64,000 bases of DNA from Phocoena phocoena (taxonomy: Eukaryota > Chordata > Mammalia > Artiodactyla > Phocoenidae). Positions 34,976 through 44,911 of this stretch are shown piece by piece; positions within the stretch are counted from its first letter, which is position 1, and every line of letters begins with the position of its first letter. The stretch spans positions 29,411,818-29,475,817 of the forward strand of contig NC_089239.1 in assembly GCF_963924675.1 (NCBI RefSeq), written 5' to 3'. A program made the translations under genes and the position numbers. Below the pieces are notes generated by a model. The model had not been told where the DNA came from, searched no databases, and worked only from the letters and a program-made list of their open reading frames with translations.

Positions 34976-35865
34976 TTTAGGGACACTAATAATCCATAAA
35001 TTGGATTACCTTTCTGCTTGTCCATATCTTAATTTTTCATTGTCTTAGTCTCACTCTTATTTGCTTTTGAGGGGAAATTGCAAAGCTTCCAAGTCCTCAG
35101 AATGATGTCCTTTTCCTGTGTTATTTATTTTTCCTTTTGGACCATCAGTGTACGGAATAAAACGAATCATAGTCCTTGACTGATAACACACTCTTATCTT
35201 TAGTCTATGTATGGCCCACTTTTGTGTATGGATGTATGTATTCATATATTATATAAGTTATTAGTTATTTTTTAATAATATATCAATCATTTAAATATCC
35301 ACTACTCAATCCACTACTAAAAGTTAGGACATTGGTAAAAGCCTTCATCTTGCTGTATATTTTCCACCACTATTCCATTCCCTGTGCCTCCACCCAACTG
35401 AAGTAGTCCTAAATCCTGTTTTAATCATTCTCTTCTTTCCCTTTTATACATTTTATTGCATCTGTATGTAATTGTTTATGAGCTTTTCACCCCCTATATT
35501 ATCATCCTCAAGTAAAAAAGACTACATGTGCTGACAGTTCCTGATTCTAAAGCATCACAGAACAGAGACACCTGTAACGGCGCTCATTGAGAAAGACAGG
35601 ATAATTGTATTTCACTTACTGAGCTGACTTGGAATCACTGAGACTCAGACTATGTACACACACACACACACCAGTACCTGGTTCACTGTGAGACACATAG
35701 GAAACGTTAATAAGTCACTGAGGAGCTTGACACAGGTGCCCCAGCGGGGAAGGCTCCAACTACATTGGAATTTAACTCCAACGTCATACAAATTTGCAAA
35801 CACAGGCAAGTATTTCTCTCCAATAAACTAGTAGATCTTAATACCTAATCATCATGCAGAATATT
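34976..35865. other. Unassigned A/T-rich DNA with a short CA repeat
   Basis: Part may be further L1M sequence, but no motif supports it. A CA run occupies 35656-35671. No gene recognised. Confidence 0.4.
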
Positions 35866-35878
35866 AATACAGAAATGT

Positions 35879-36236
35879 GGGGCTTCCCTGGTGGCACAGT
35901 GGTTAAGAATCCGCCTGCCAATGCAGGGGACACGGGTTCGAGCCCTGGCCCGGGAAGATCCCACATGCCACGGAGCAACTAAGCCCGTGTGCCACAAACA
36001 CTGAGCCTGAGCTCTAGAGCCCACGAGCCACGACTACTGAGCCCGAGTGCCACAACTACTGAAGCCTGTGCGCCTAGAGACCGTGTTCCGCAGCAAGAGA
36101 AGTCACCGCAATGAGAAGCCCACACACCACAACGAAGAGTAGCCCCGCTCACTGCAACTAGAGAAAGCCCACATGCAGCAACAGACCCAACGCAACCAAA
36201 ACTATAAATAAATAAATTATTTATTTATTTTAAAAA
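35879..36236 (+). mobile_element. CHR-1 SINE, full length
   Basis: Long CHR form. tRNA-related head with A box (tggcacagtgg) and a well-preserved B box (ggttcgagccc), then repeated 'cacgagccacgactactgag' / 'gccacaactactgaagcc' modules, then 'aagcccacatgcagcaacag'. The tail is an (AATA)n/poly(A) type. A 13-bp target-site duplication aatacagaaatgt lies at 35866-35878 and 36237-36249. Confidence 0.95.
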
Positions 36237-36249
36237 AATACAGAAATGT

Positions 36250-37470
36250 TAGGAAAAGGAGCCCTATATCTTGAATTTTTCAGGGCAGGTATATTTGGGT
36301 AATTTTAGTGTTTTTAGATAAAGATAAGCCTTAAACTCATTGTGATTTATTTGATATATTTTTACGACAGATCATTCTCAAAAACTAACAGAATGGGGGA
36401 AGAAGAGTGTTTGTTCATGGGAGTCCAGCCATGGCTCAGAGACGAACTTTCACACTAGTTATATCTCCAGGTCTGCTCGGTACCTCGTGCGCTGCAGGCG
36501 CTGGATGAAGGTTTGGGCCTGGTTCACAGACGGTGTTGGAAAGCAATAGCTTTCAGGCAGCTTCAGAGGGTCCCAGTTACTTCATTTGGTTTGGCTTAAG
36601 CTCACTGAATTTTGTTTATCGAATATTGTTTCAGTTTCCGCAATCTTCCGCGCAGTGCACTCTGATCATGTATCTTATCCCTCAGAATTCCAGGGGGCGC
36701 CTCTGTTGACAGCATCCATAGTGAGCCAGGGCACATGGGCTGCCCTCCTCCCGGAGCACAACGCTCATCTATTAATATAAATACGGCTCTAACGGCTTCT
36801 CCTAAGAATTGCTTTTACGGCCCTCATATTTCATGATATAGTAGATGGCTTGGATGGTCACTACGTAACCAGAAAGAACTGGCGTCTGGAACCTGGCCAT
36901 TTGCCCTCTCCATAAAAAGTCTGAGTCTAACAAGACAAAGTTCTGCTGGGTACACACGTTACCGCAGAATTTGGTATAAGAAGCAAAACCTGAAGTTCAT
37001 CTTCACCAAAGAACACAAACTCCTCGCTGAAGTGGTAGCTGCAGGTTCCACATTTAAAACATCTAAAGTAGGTTAAGTGGCCACATTTAAAATAATGGCT
37101 TCAAATTTTGTTTTAAAGTGCTACTTACTTACAGAAGAGTTTCCCTGTTGAAAATTGATGTTATTCACTCCTTTTCAGTCTTCTTCCATCTCACTCATCC
37201 CTATTATTTTCTTACACTTTGCACCCACAATGCTAACATTCATAGGGATACATTTCTGCCCTTTGTTTAGTTCAGAACCCAGCGGGCCGGGCTCTGCACT
37301 GGAGCTTAGCGGATACGTGCCCCCATAGTATTATTGAAGGCACACCCAAAGACCCCTCATCTTCACTCTCCGGTCTGTCTGCGGGTAAGAAATATGTATC
37401 ATTACAGTAGGATTCTATCGGCATTTTGAGATGGCTTTAAGTATCAAAGTCTGCTTTAAAACTGCACATA
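36250..37470. other. Unassigned non-coding DNA
   Basis: No gene or repeat family recognised over about 1.2 kb. Confidence 0.5.
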
Positions 37471-37483
37471 GGGGGCTTCCGGG

Positions 37484-37493
37484 AAGATGGCGG
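37484..37493 (+). promoter_or_regulatory. YY1-like motif at L1 5' end
   Basis: AAGATGGCGG occurs 14 bases from the L1 5' end. In human L1 a YY1 site at the same place positions transcription initiation; the same role here is inference. Confidence 0.6.
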
Positions 37494-37681
37494 AAGAGTA
37501 AGACGCGGAGATCACCTTCCTCCCCACAGATACACCAGAAATACATTTACACGTGGAACAACTCCTGCAGAACACCTACTGAACGCTGGAGGAACACCTC
37601 AGACCTCCCAAAAGGCAAGAAACCCCCCACGTACCTGGTGCGCGAGGAGAGGGGATTAAGAGCGCTGCTTAAAGGAGCTGC

Positions 37682-37767
37682 AGAGACGGGCGCGAGCCGC
37701 GGCTAAAAGCGCGGACCCCAGAGACGGGCGCGAGCCGCGGCTAAAAGCGCGGACCCCAGAGACGGGC
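37682..37767 (+). repeat. 38-bp GC-rich tandem repeat in L1 5' UTR
   Basis: Two identical 38-bp units (37682-37719, 37720-37757) beginning agagacgggcgcgagccgcg and ending cggacccc. A third copy breaks off after agagacgggc. CpG-rich. Confidence 0.97.
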
Positions 37768-38225
37768 ATGGGACGCTAAGGCTGCTGCTGCCGCCACCAA
37801 GAAGCCTGTGTGCGAGCACAGGTCACTCTACACAGCCCCCTTCCGGGGAGCCCGTGCAGCCCGCCACCGCCAGGGTCCCGGGATCCAGGGACAACTTCCC
37901 CGGGAGAACGCACGGCGCGCCGCAGGCTGGTGCAACGTCATGGCCTCTGCCGCCGCAGGCCCGCCCCGCACTCCGTGCCCCTCCCTCCCGCCCGGCCTGA
38001 GTGAGCCGGAGCCCCCGAATCAGCGGCTCCTTTAACCCCGTCCCGTCTGAGCGGGAACAGACGCCCTCCAGTGACCTACACGCAGAGGCGGGGCCAAATC
38101 CAAAGCTGAGCCCCGGGAGCTGTGAGAACAAAGAGAAAGGGAAATCCCTCCCAGCAGCCTCAGTAGCAGCGGATTAAATCTCCAGCATCAACTTGATGTA
38201 CCTGCATCTGTGGAATACCTGAATA

Positions 38226-38740
38226 GACAACGACTCACCCCAAATTGAGCAGGTGGACTTTGAGAGCAAGATTTATAATTTTCTCCCCTTTTCCTCTTTT
38301 TGTGAGTGTGTATGTGTATGCTTCTGTGTGAGATTTTGTCTGTATAGCTTTGCTTCCACCATTTGTCCGAGGGTTCTATCCGTCCTTCTTTTTTTTAAAT
38401 TTATTTTCTTAATAATTACTTTTTATTTTAATAACTTTATTTTACTTTATCTTCGTTCTTTATTTCCTTCCTTCCCTCCTTTAGACAACGAATCATCACA
38501 AATAGAGGAGGTGGACTTTGAGAGCAAGATTTATGATTTTTTTCCCCTTTTCCTCTTTTGTGTGTATGTGTATGCTTCTGTGTGAGATTTTGTCTGTATA
38601 GCTTTGCTTCCACCATTTGTCCTAGGGCTCTATCCGTCCGTTTGTTTTTTGTTTTTTTTTCTCTTAATAATTATTTTTTAATTTTAATAACTTTATTATA
38701 TTTTATCTTACTTATTTTATTTTACTTTATCTTCTTTATT
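38226..38740 (+). repeat. About 258-bp tandem duplication in L1 5' UTR
   Basis: A unit beginning gacaacgactcaccccaaat at 38226 recurs at 38484 as gacaacgaatcatcacaaat. Both continue with 'gtggactttgagagcaaga', a TG-rich segment, 'tttgtctgtatagctttgc' and a T/A-rich stretch. The copies differ by scattered substitutions and small indels, so the duplication is old or belongs to the source element. Confidence 0.9.
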
Positions 38741-38860
38741 TCTTTTTTCCTTCCTTCCCTCCTTCCTTCCTTCCGTCCTCCCTCCCTCCCTTCTTCCTTT
38801 CTCTTTCTTTCTTTCTTTCTACTTTTACTAATTCTTTCTTTCTACTTTTTCTCCCTTTTA
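38741..38860 (+). repeat. Pyrimidine tract (TTCC)n/(TTTC)n
   Basis: CT-rich simple sequence within the L1 5' UTR. The long frames through it on either strand (Phe/Leu/Ser-rich or Lys/Glu/Arg-rich) are artefacts. Confidence 0.9.
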
Positions 38861-39358
38861 TTCTGAGCCGAGTGGATGAAAGGCTCTTGGTGCTGCAGCC
38901 AGGAGTCAGTGCCTCTGAGGTGGGAGAGCCAACTTCAGGACACTGGTACAAGAGACCTCCCAGCTCCACATAATATCAAACGGCGAAAATCTCCCAGAGA
39001 TCTCCATCTCAACACCAGCACCCAGCTTCACTCAACGACCAGCAAGCTACAGTGCTGGACATCCTATGCCAAACAACTAGCAAGATAGCAACACAACCCC
39101 ACCCATTAGCAGAGAGGCTGCCTAAAATCATAATAAGGCCACAGACACCCCAAAACACACCACCAGACGTGGACCTGCCCACCAGAAAGACAAGATGCAG
39201 CCTCATCCACCAGAACACAGGCACTAGTACCCTCCACCAGGAAGCCTACACAACCCACTGAACCAACCTTAGCCACTGGGGACAGACACCAAAAACAACG
39301 GGAACTACAAACCTGCAGCCTGCAAAAAGGAGACCCCAAACACACTAAGATAAGCAAA

Positions 39359-39540
39359 ATGAGAAGACAGAAAAACACACAGCAGATAAAGGAGCAAGAT
39401 ATAAAACCCACCAGACCTAACAAATGAAGAGGAAATAGGCGGTCTACCTGAAAAAGAATTCAGAATAATGATAGTAAAGATGATCCAAAATCTTGGAAAT
39501 AGAATAGACAAAATGCAAGAATAGACAAAATTCAGGCTTT
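39359..39540 (+). pseudogene. L1 ORF1 N-terminal stub
   Basis: ATG at 39359 in the context agcaaaatgagaagacag gives MRRQKNTQQIKEQD, the usual start of L1 ORF1 in this lineage. A stop follows within about 22 codons because of a small indel. The readable similarity continues in other frames to about 39520, where the L1 breaks off. The coiled coil, RNA-binding domain and all of ORF2 are absent. Confidence 0.85.
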
Positions 39541-40491
39541 TTGTGAACAACAGACGTAACTTGTGCATCCACTATCTTGGACCCAGTGATCCATTCATAC
39601 TTGTGAGTTTTCTTCTTGCCTCAAAAAAGATTTGATCAATGGAGCTGTTGTTCAGACATGACTGGAGATGAACCAGCAGCCACTAGAAAGCAAAGCCACA
39701 TGTCACAAGGGAGACGCACGAGCTAAGGTAGTGGGTTCTCCCGGTGGATAAAATGAGCGCAAAAAAGGAGAAAAGGAGGAGAGGCAATCCACCTTCACAA
39801 TGTTACAGCAGTTCTGTTTGAGCTACTCTTCTCTAGGAATAATATCTTCACTCCTTTATGCGAACATGAATCACAGTATTGCAGCTTGCTTTGTTTTATT
39901 GTTCTCAGTAAGTGATGTATGAACGATGTAATGAATGCTTCACTTTGCCTTGGCAAAAAAGTGATTTTTTTCTTCTTCACTTGTTTGGCTGCGTAAGTGC
40001 AGTTACTGGCGTAAGCGTTTGGCTCAGTACAGTGACAACGGCCTTATGCCTAAAAAGCTTCAACTGCAGAATGCAAATTCTTTATTTCTAATGACTTCTC
40101 TCATGGCACTCAGCAGTGAAGCGGAGCTTTAGAAGGTGGAAGTTATTTGGTAATGACCTTTTTATCTGTTTCAGGGACCAGACTTAAACAGCTAAGTTAC
40201 CTGGTGTAGATAAAGCATGAGACTGAGGACAAAATTTGTCCTAGAAAATGACTTGATTAAACCAGCAAACTTCTTAAAGCAGCTACATTAGAAAACTTCA
40301 GCCATTTATTCAGGATTCATGGGTGATGGTCAGGCGTGAAGTGTCTCTGAGCCAGTGAGAAGGAAAGAAGGGCTCAGATCCCTTTGACTTATTAAATACC
40401 AATAACAGGGAGGAGGCACCCAGGGGACATTAGACATACTCTACTTCAGGGCAGCAACAAACTAGACCCATTCAAGCAACATGGGCTACTA
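39541..40491. other. Unassigned non-coding DNA
   Basis: No gene or repeat recognised right of the L1 breakpoint. Confidence 0.5.
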
Positions 40492-40843
40492 GGGCTTCCC
40501 TGGTGCGCAGGGGTTGAGAGTCCGCCTGCCAGTGCAGGGGACACGGGTTCGTGACCCGGTCTGGGAAGATCCCACATGCCGCGGAGCAACTAAGCCCACA
40601 TGCTGCACAGCTACTGAAGCCTAGAGCCCACGAGCCACAACTACTGAGCCTGTGCGCCACAACTACTGAAGCCCGCGCGCCTAGAGCCCGTGCTCCGCAA
40701 CAAGAGAAGCCACTGCAACGAGAAGCCCACGCACCACAAAGAAGCGGCGTAGCCCCCGCTCGCTGCAAACGGAGAAAGCCCACGCGCAGGAATGAAGACC
40801 CAACGCAGCCAAAAATAAAAAAAAATTATATATTTTTAAAAAA
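40492..40843 (+). mobile_element. CHR-1 SINE, near full length
   Basis: Same long form as the copy at 35879: head with B box (gggttcgtgacccgg, one change from consensus), 'gccgcggagcaactaagccc', repeated 'gagccacaactactgagcc' modules, 'caacgcagccaaaaataaaa' and an A/T-rich tail. A base is missing in the A box (tggtgcgcagggg). No clear target-site duplication seen. Confidence 0.93.
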
Positions 40844-41159
40844 GCTATATTGGCCACTGGAATCTCTTTTCTCACTGCCACTGTCTTTGTGTTCAGCTAC
40901 CTCCACACATGGATTCACCCCAGGACCCCTCCCAGATTCCTGAGTCTAATTTAGATCCTGAAGACTTTGTGTCCTTCTAACAAAGCAATCTCCCCATTGG
41001 TTTTAATTGTCTGCCTGCCTCTTGCTGCCTTGTAAATGGTACGGTGCTAATAAACATTTACTGGATAAATAAATTAACGATTCTAATTATAGGGAATAAA
41101 GGAAAAGGTGCTTGATTTTTACTAGAGAGACTGGGGAAAACTTCACAAAGGACGTAGCC
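40844..41159. other. Unassigned DNA, possible L2 tail
   Basis: Bases 41010-41070 ('gctaataaacatttactgga') resemble an L2-type 3' tail. No gene recognised. Confidence 0.35.
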
Positions 41160-41520
41160 ATTAAGCTGAGGCAGCCCTGCTTAAAACCTGAAAAGTGTCT
41201 AAACGATCCCAGGATGAGGTCCAAGCAGACCTTCATGACCTGGTGGCAGGTTCTCCCCGACTCTCTGCTGGAGTCATTAACTCACTCTCCATCCCTCTAA
41301 GACTCCTCAGCTTTATCTTTCCTCCTGTTTTCTGCAAACTCACTGAAGCCTCGCTAACTTGTTGTCCTTCACAAGCTTCTCATCACCTTCACAAGAGAGG
41401 CTTCCCTCACTCACCTCCCACCTTCACTCCATGCCAACTTCCCAAACCTCACTCAGTGCCTTCTCATATGTTTGTAAAGAAAACTGGGCTTCTCACCAGC
41501 ATGGCATTTATTACCTGAAT
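41160..41520 (+). mobile_element. L2 LINE internal/3' fragment
   Basis: Text follows the L2 coding end: 'ccaggatgaggtccaagc', 'ccttcatgacctggtggca', 'cacaagagaggcttccctca' and 'ccttctcatatgtttg'. Diverged. The 107-residue frame here is a relic of it or chance. Confidence 0.5.
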
Positions 41521-43120
41521 TCAGAAACCCCTCTAACTGAAAATAGTTAACCTGTAAAAAATTAATCCTTGAGGATATCTGTAAGTTAAAAATGCTCACG
41601 GAGTATAAGTTTGGAGTCCCCCAAACACATACTCACTAATTAGCAGGATGACTCAATTATTCCAATCTCGAAAGCCCACCCTCTCTTCTCTTCCTTGAAT
41701 ACAATCCAGCCATCCTTGCATTCCAATTCTTCCTACTTACCCAGGATCTTTTTAACCAGTGAAGCCAGTTTTAGCTACACTGGAAAGCAGGTGAAGCAGG
41801 CTGCCCCCACCACGCCATCTGCAAAATGACACTGGGAAAACCTCACGGCTCTAGAGTCAGCACCTTTTACTTGTGGCCAGTTTGAAACAGGACTTAAAGC
41901 TAAAGTAGCAACAAAGCTTCATCAGTAGTGGTTCTTCTGGTATCAAACGAGCACAAAGAAGAAGCACCTAATTGGAGGTGGGGGTTTGAGGAGGTGACTC
42001 AATGAAGACATTGCACAGGAGATGGCTCTAAACTGTACCTTCAAAACAAGCAGGAGACAGCTACGTGGAGGAAGCTCTGGGAGGGGAGAATGTTCCCCAC
42101 TAACATTCAAAGACCTAGAGCATGTTGCTTGCCAGGAGCAACATTGACTTGGATGTTGCTAAAGAAACATGATGTTGGTACACAAAGCAAGCGAGCACAC
42201 AAGGTGAACCACTCCACTCGGACAGCTGTGAACCATAAACCTGCACAGGGAAACGCTGGAGGCAGGGAGGCCAGAGAGGGGGGTGTAAAATAACTGCAAA
42301 ATCCAGGAAACAGAGAGAGCAGGGAACATGAGGGGATGTCATGTCACTGTGGAATCTAGAGACAGAAAAGCAGAAATGTGGAATCAGAAAACTCAGCTTT
42401 GATGAAAAGGGCACTAAGCTATCCTTTTCCAAATAGCATAGCTCAGCAAATCTGAAGGCCCCTCTCTCAGTATACAGTCGACAGAAGTCAGCAGGTGGAA
42501 GGGGTCATGTTCAGTACCAGCACTAACACACTATGTATCTTGCACTTTAAAGAATGATAAAAATGTCCCATTAGCTTCTGTCTTATCTCTTCTGCTGCGT
42601 CATAGTGATAGCGGAAAACGGGAATCACATCTGAATCAGTGAATCAGCTCTGGTTTTGGTGAAAGATTGGTTCTACCTCCAGGCTTGATGATGCAGATGT
42701 GGGATGAAACTTCCTCATTCCATTGCTAACACTTAGGACTTATCCCATCCGAGAAGCACCAAAAATGAGTGCAGTTGCAGCGTTTCCATCTATTGTTACT
42801 ATTTCTTGGATGAAGAAGAGAAAAAGAAATCGTAAATAATTACTGAAAAGAACAGGGTATTTCAATTGTCACTATGAAAGTAGATGGAAAAAGATAAGAT
42901 TTTGTCCCTACACAAAGCTCAGGATTTTGATTCTAATGAAATTGAAAGCAGAAAGAAGCTATTAAAGCCACAAAGTGCTTCAGAAAAAGGGATGTATAGA
43001 TAACAGCCAATCCACCCTCCTCTCTATTGAGTGGAGAACAATTAAAACCATTTCAGGTTTTCATTCTTGGGTCACATCCCATAGGTGAACTCAGACCAGC
43101 CAGAATCAGAAGAGTCTCTT
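41521..43120. other. Mostly unassigned, with an L2-like stretch
   Basis: Bases 41960-42340 look like diverged minus-strand L2 ('gaggaggtgactcaatgaag', 'gctggaggcagggaggccag'). The rest is unassigned. No gene recognised. Confidence 0.4.
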
Positions 43121-43135
43121 AAAAGCACAGCTACA

Positions 43136-43320
43136 GGACTTCCCTGGTGGCGCCGTGGTTGAGAGTCCGCCTGCCGATGCAGGGGACACGGGTTCGTGCC
43201 CCGGTCCAGGAAGATCCCACGTGCCGTGGAGCGGCTGGGCCAGTGAGCCATGGCCGCTGAGCCTGTGCTCCGCAATGGGAGCGGCCGCAACAGTGAGAGG
43301 CCCGCGTATCGCGAAAAAAA
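43136..43320 (+). mobile_element. CHR-2 SINE with a 15-bp internal deletion
   Basis: CHR-2 head (ggacttccctggtggcgcc), B box (ggttcgtgccc) and body are present. The A box has one change (cgccgtgg). Compared with other copies, 15 bp between two 'gagcctg' repeats are missing after 'ggccgctgagcctg'. Short poly(A), and a 15-bp target-site duplication on both sides. Confidence 0.95.
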
Positions 43321-43335
43321 AAAAGCACAGCTACA

Positions 43336-43424
43336 TTATATACATATATAACTGAATCACTTTGCTGTACACCAGAAACTAACACAACATTGTAATCGAT
43401 AATACTTCAATTAAATTTTTTTTA
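43336..43424 (+). mobile_element. L1 3' tail, about 89 bp
   Basis: Last part of an L1 3' UTR ('actgaatcactttgctgtac', 'accagaaactaacacaacat', 'cgataatacttcaatta') with a T/A-rich end. Flanked by the same 15-bp duplication as the SINE to its left. Confidence 0.92.
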
Positions 43425-43440
43425 AAAAGCACAGCTACAG

Positions 43441-44280
43441 CGGCCCCTTTCCCTGCAAGATCAGTTACCACCTCAATGACAGCCCCTAGGCTTACTTGGG
43501 ATGAGTTATTTTTAGCATATCTATGGAGGCTGCCATTTGGAATCATACAGTGTCAGAACCAGGAAAGGCCATAGTATTACAGTAAATACTCAACTAATTC
43601 CTGAGTATTCTCCCTTCTAATAGAAAATCCATTTTCACATACATGGTTCGTACATATGGCACATATTCAGGATAATCAGATAATTAATATTCATTAAATG
43701 CCCAGTGGAGTTCCTTTCTCTGTCAAATAAAGGGCATAGGGCTGTATGGTCACTAGTACCACACCATCTGGTTCTAACATTTGGAGACTCTATACGCCGA
43801 CCGCTGGGCTTGGGGGCTGAGCAGACCCTGTAAAAGACCATGAGTTGCCAGCCAGGCACTGAATATCTCTTTTATTTCTACTGATGCTGTAACTTCTTTT
43901 ATTATTAAAAGTCATCATGCTATGAGACAAGGGGCACGTGCATATTTTGCAGAGCCTGGAGCTTATGCACTTTGGAGGGTGGTCCTATTTAAGACAAAAA
44001 GAACAGGAAATCACAAATACAGAATCAAGAACAGGACCTTGGAAGAGGCCCAGGCAGGTGAGCGGCCTCGGAGCTTAAGCTTCATGAGCTTCATGTTAAA
44101 TCCATCTGTTCAGCACACATAACAATGACGAACTCCTTGTCTGTCACCTCCTCATAACTATTTTCTTTATTTCTTTATACCACTCCTTGTGTTAAATATA
44201 ATTTAAGGTGACTTATGGAGCTACAGTCAGTACAACAAGATGAACTTAGGCTCAAAGCAAATAAGCAAGAAGTGTGAACT
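43441..44280. other. Unassigned non-coding DNA
   Basis: No gene or repeat recognised. Confidence 0.5.
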
Positions 44281-44295
44281 AAGAAAAATGACATA

Positions 44296-44499
44296 GGGCT
44301 TCCCTGGTGGCTCAGTGGTTGAGAGTCTGCCTGCCGATGCAGGGTTCGTGCCCCGGTCTGGGAAGATCCCTTATGCCGCAGAATGGCTGGGCCCGTGAGC
44401 CATGGCTGCTGAACCTGCGCGTCTGGAGCCTGTGCTCCGCAACCGGAGAGGCCACAACAGTGAGAAGCCCGCGTAGCACAAAAAAAAAAGAAAGAAAGA
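44296..44499 (+). mobile_element. CHR-2 SINE with an 8-bp deletion
   Basis: Typical CHR-2 with an A-box region (tggctcagtgg), 'gttcgtgccccggtctggg' and the CHR-2 body. Eight bases just before the B box are missing relative to the other copies (gatgcagggttcg here). The tail is poly(A) followed by (AAAG)n. A 15-bp target-site duplication aagaaaaatgacata flanks it at 44281-44295 and 44500-44514. Confidence 0.95.
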
Positions 44500-44711
44500 A
44501 AGAAAAATGACATAAAGTCAGTACTGGGATCAAGACTCTGAAGAGGTCACCTCCATTTGCTGGGAAGATGCAGAAGTTTAGCTCTAAATTTTCTACCAGT
44601 CAATATAAAGTGAGAAACATGGTTAATTATATGAGTTAAATGGATAGTTTAATACATAAGAGCACAGATGGCAGGAAATCCCTCCCCTGGAAGTTTACAG
44701 GATGAAGGGTC

Positions 44712-44783
44712 AGGGGTATAGCTCAGGGGTAGAGCATTTGACTGCAGAATGAAGCAAACCATATCTTCAATGCTCCCGATGGG
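44712..44783 (+). pseudogene. tRNA-Cys(GCA)-like relic
   Basis: The 5' half matches mammalian tRNA-Cys: acceptor/D-arm 'ggggtatagctcaggggta' and the anticodon arm 'gagcatttgactgcaga', with anticodon GCA at 44744-44746. The 3' half (T arm and acceptor) is degenerate: a 'cttcaatgctcccg' piece stands where 'ggttcaaatccggg' is expected. The 5' and 3' acceptor strands no longer pair well, so I call it a pseudogene or tRNA-derived fragment. No poly(A) tail follows. Confidence 0.75.
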
Positions 44784-44911
44784 CTAGCCTCTGTGGAGGC
44801 CCTGGCATCATAGCAAAGGCCAGTGGCTAAAGGTATGTCTGTGGGAAGGCCGGCCTCTGTAGTCCAGGAACCCTGCTGCTAGGGTCTCACTTAATCCAAA
44901 GTCAGGTCTCA

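Larger units (their letters stand above)
37471..39540 (+). mobile_element. LINE-1 5' end: whole 5' UTR plus start of ORF1, rest missing
   Basis: Starts with gggggcttccgggaagatgg, the expected 5' end of a full-length L1 in this lineage. A CpG-rich 5' UTR of about 1.9 kb follows. Its last about 490 bp align with 9456-9947 of the other L1, and the ORF1 start comes next. The alignment ends near 39520-39540, after which the sequence is no longer L1. Loss of the 3' part while the 5' end is kept is the reverse of normal L1 truncation, so a later deletion or rearrangement is implied. The 5' UTR holds a 38-bp tandem repeat and a 258-bp duplication, listed separately. Confidence 0.85.
43121..43440 (+). 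other. Compound retroinsertion with three copies of one target site
   Basis: The 15-bp string aaaagcacagctaca occurs at 43121-43135, 43321-43335 and 43425-43439. The first pair flanks a CHR-2 SINE and the second pair flanks an L1 3' tail. All three copies are identical. The simplest reading is two successive L1-machinery insertions at the same nick site. Confidence 0.9.

Noticed and set aside
38253..38866. Long Phe/Leu/Ser-rich frames that look like membrane proteins
   Set aside because: They arise from T-rich and CT-rich low-complexity DNA in the L1 5' UTR.
40492..40843. Target-site duplication for the second CHR-1 SINE (gcta on each side)
   Set aside because: Only about four matching bases, which is expected by chance.
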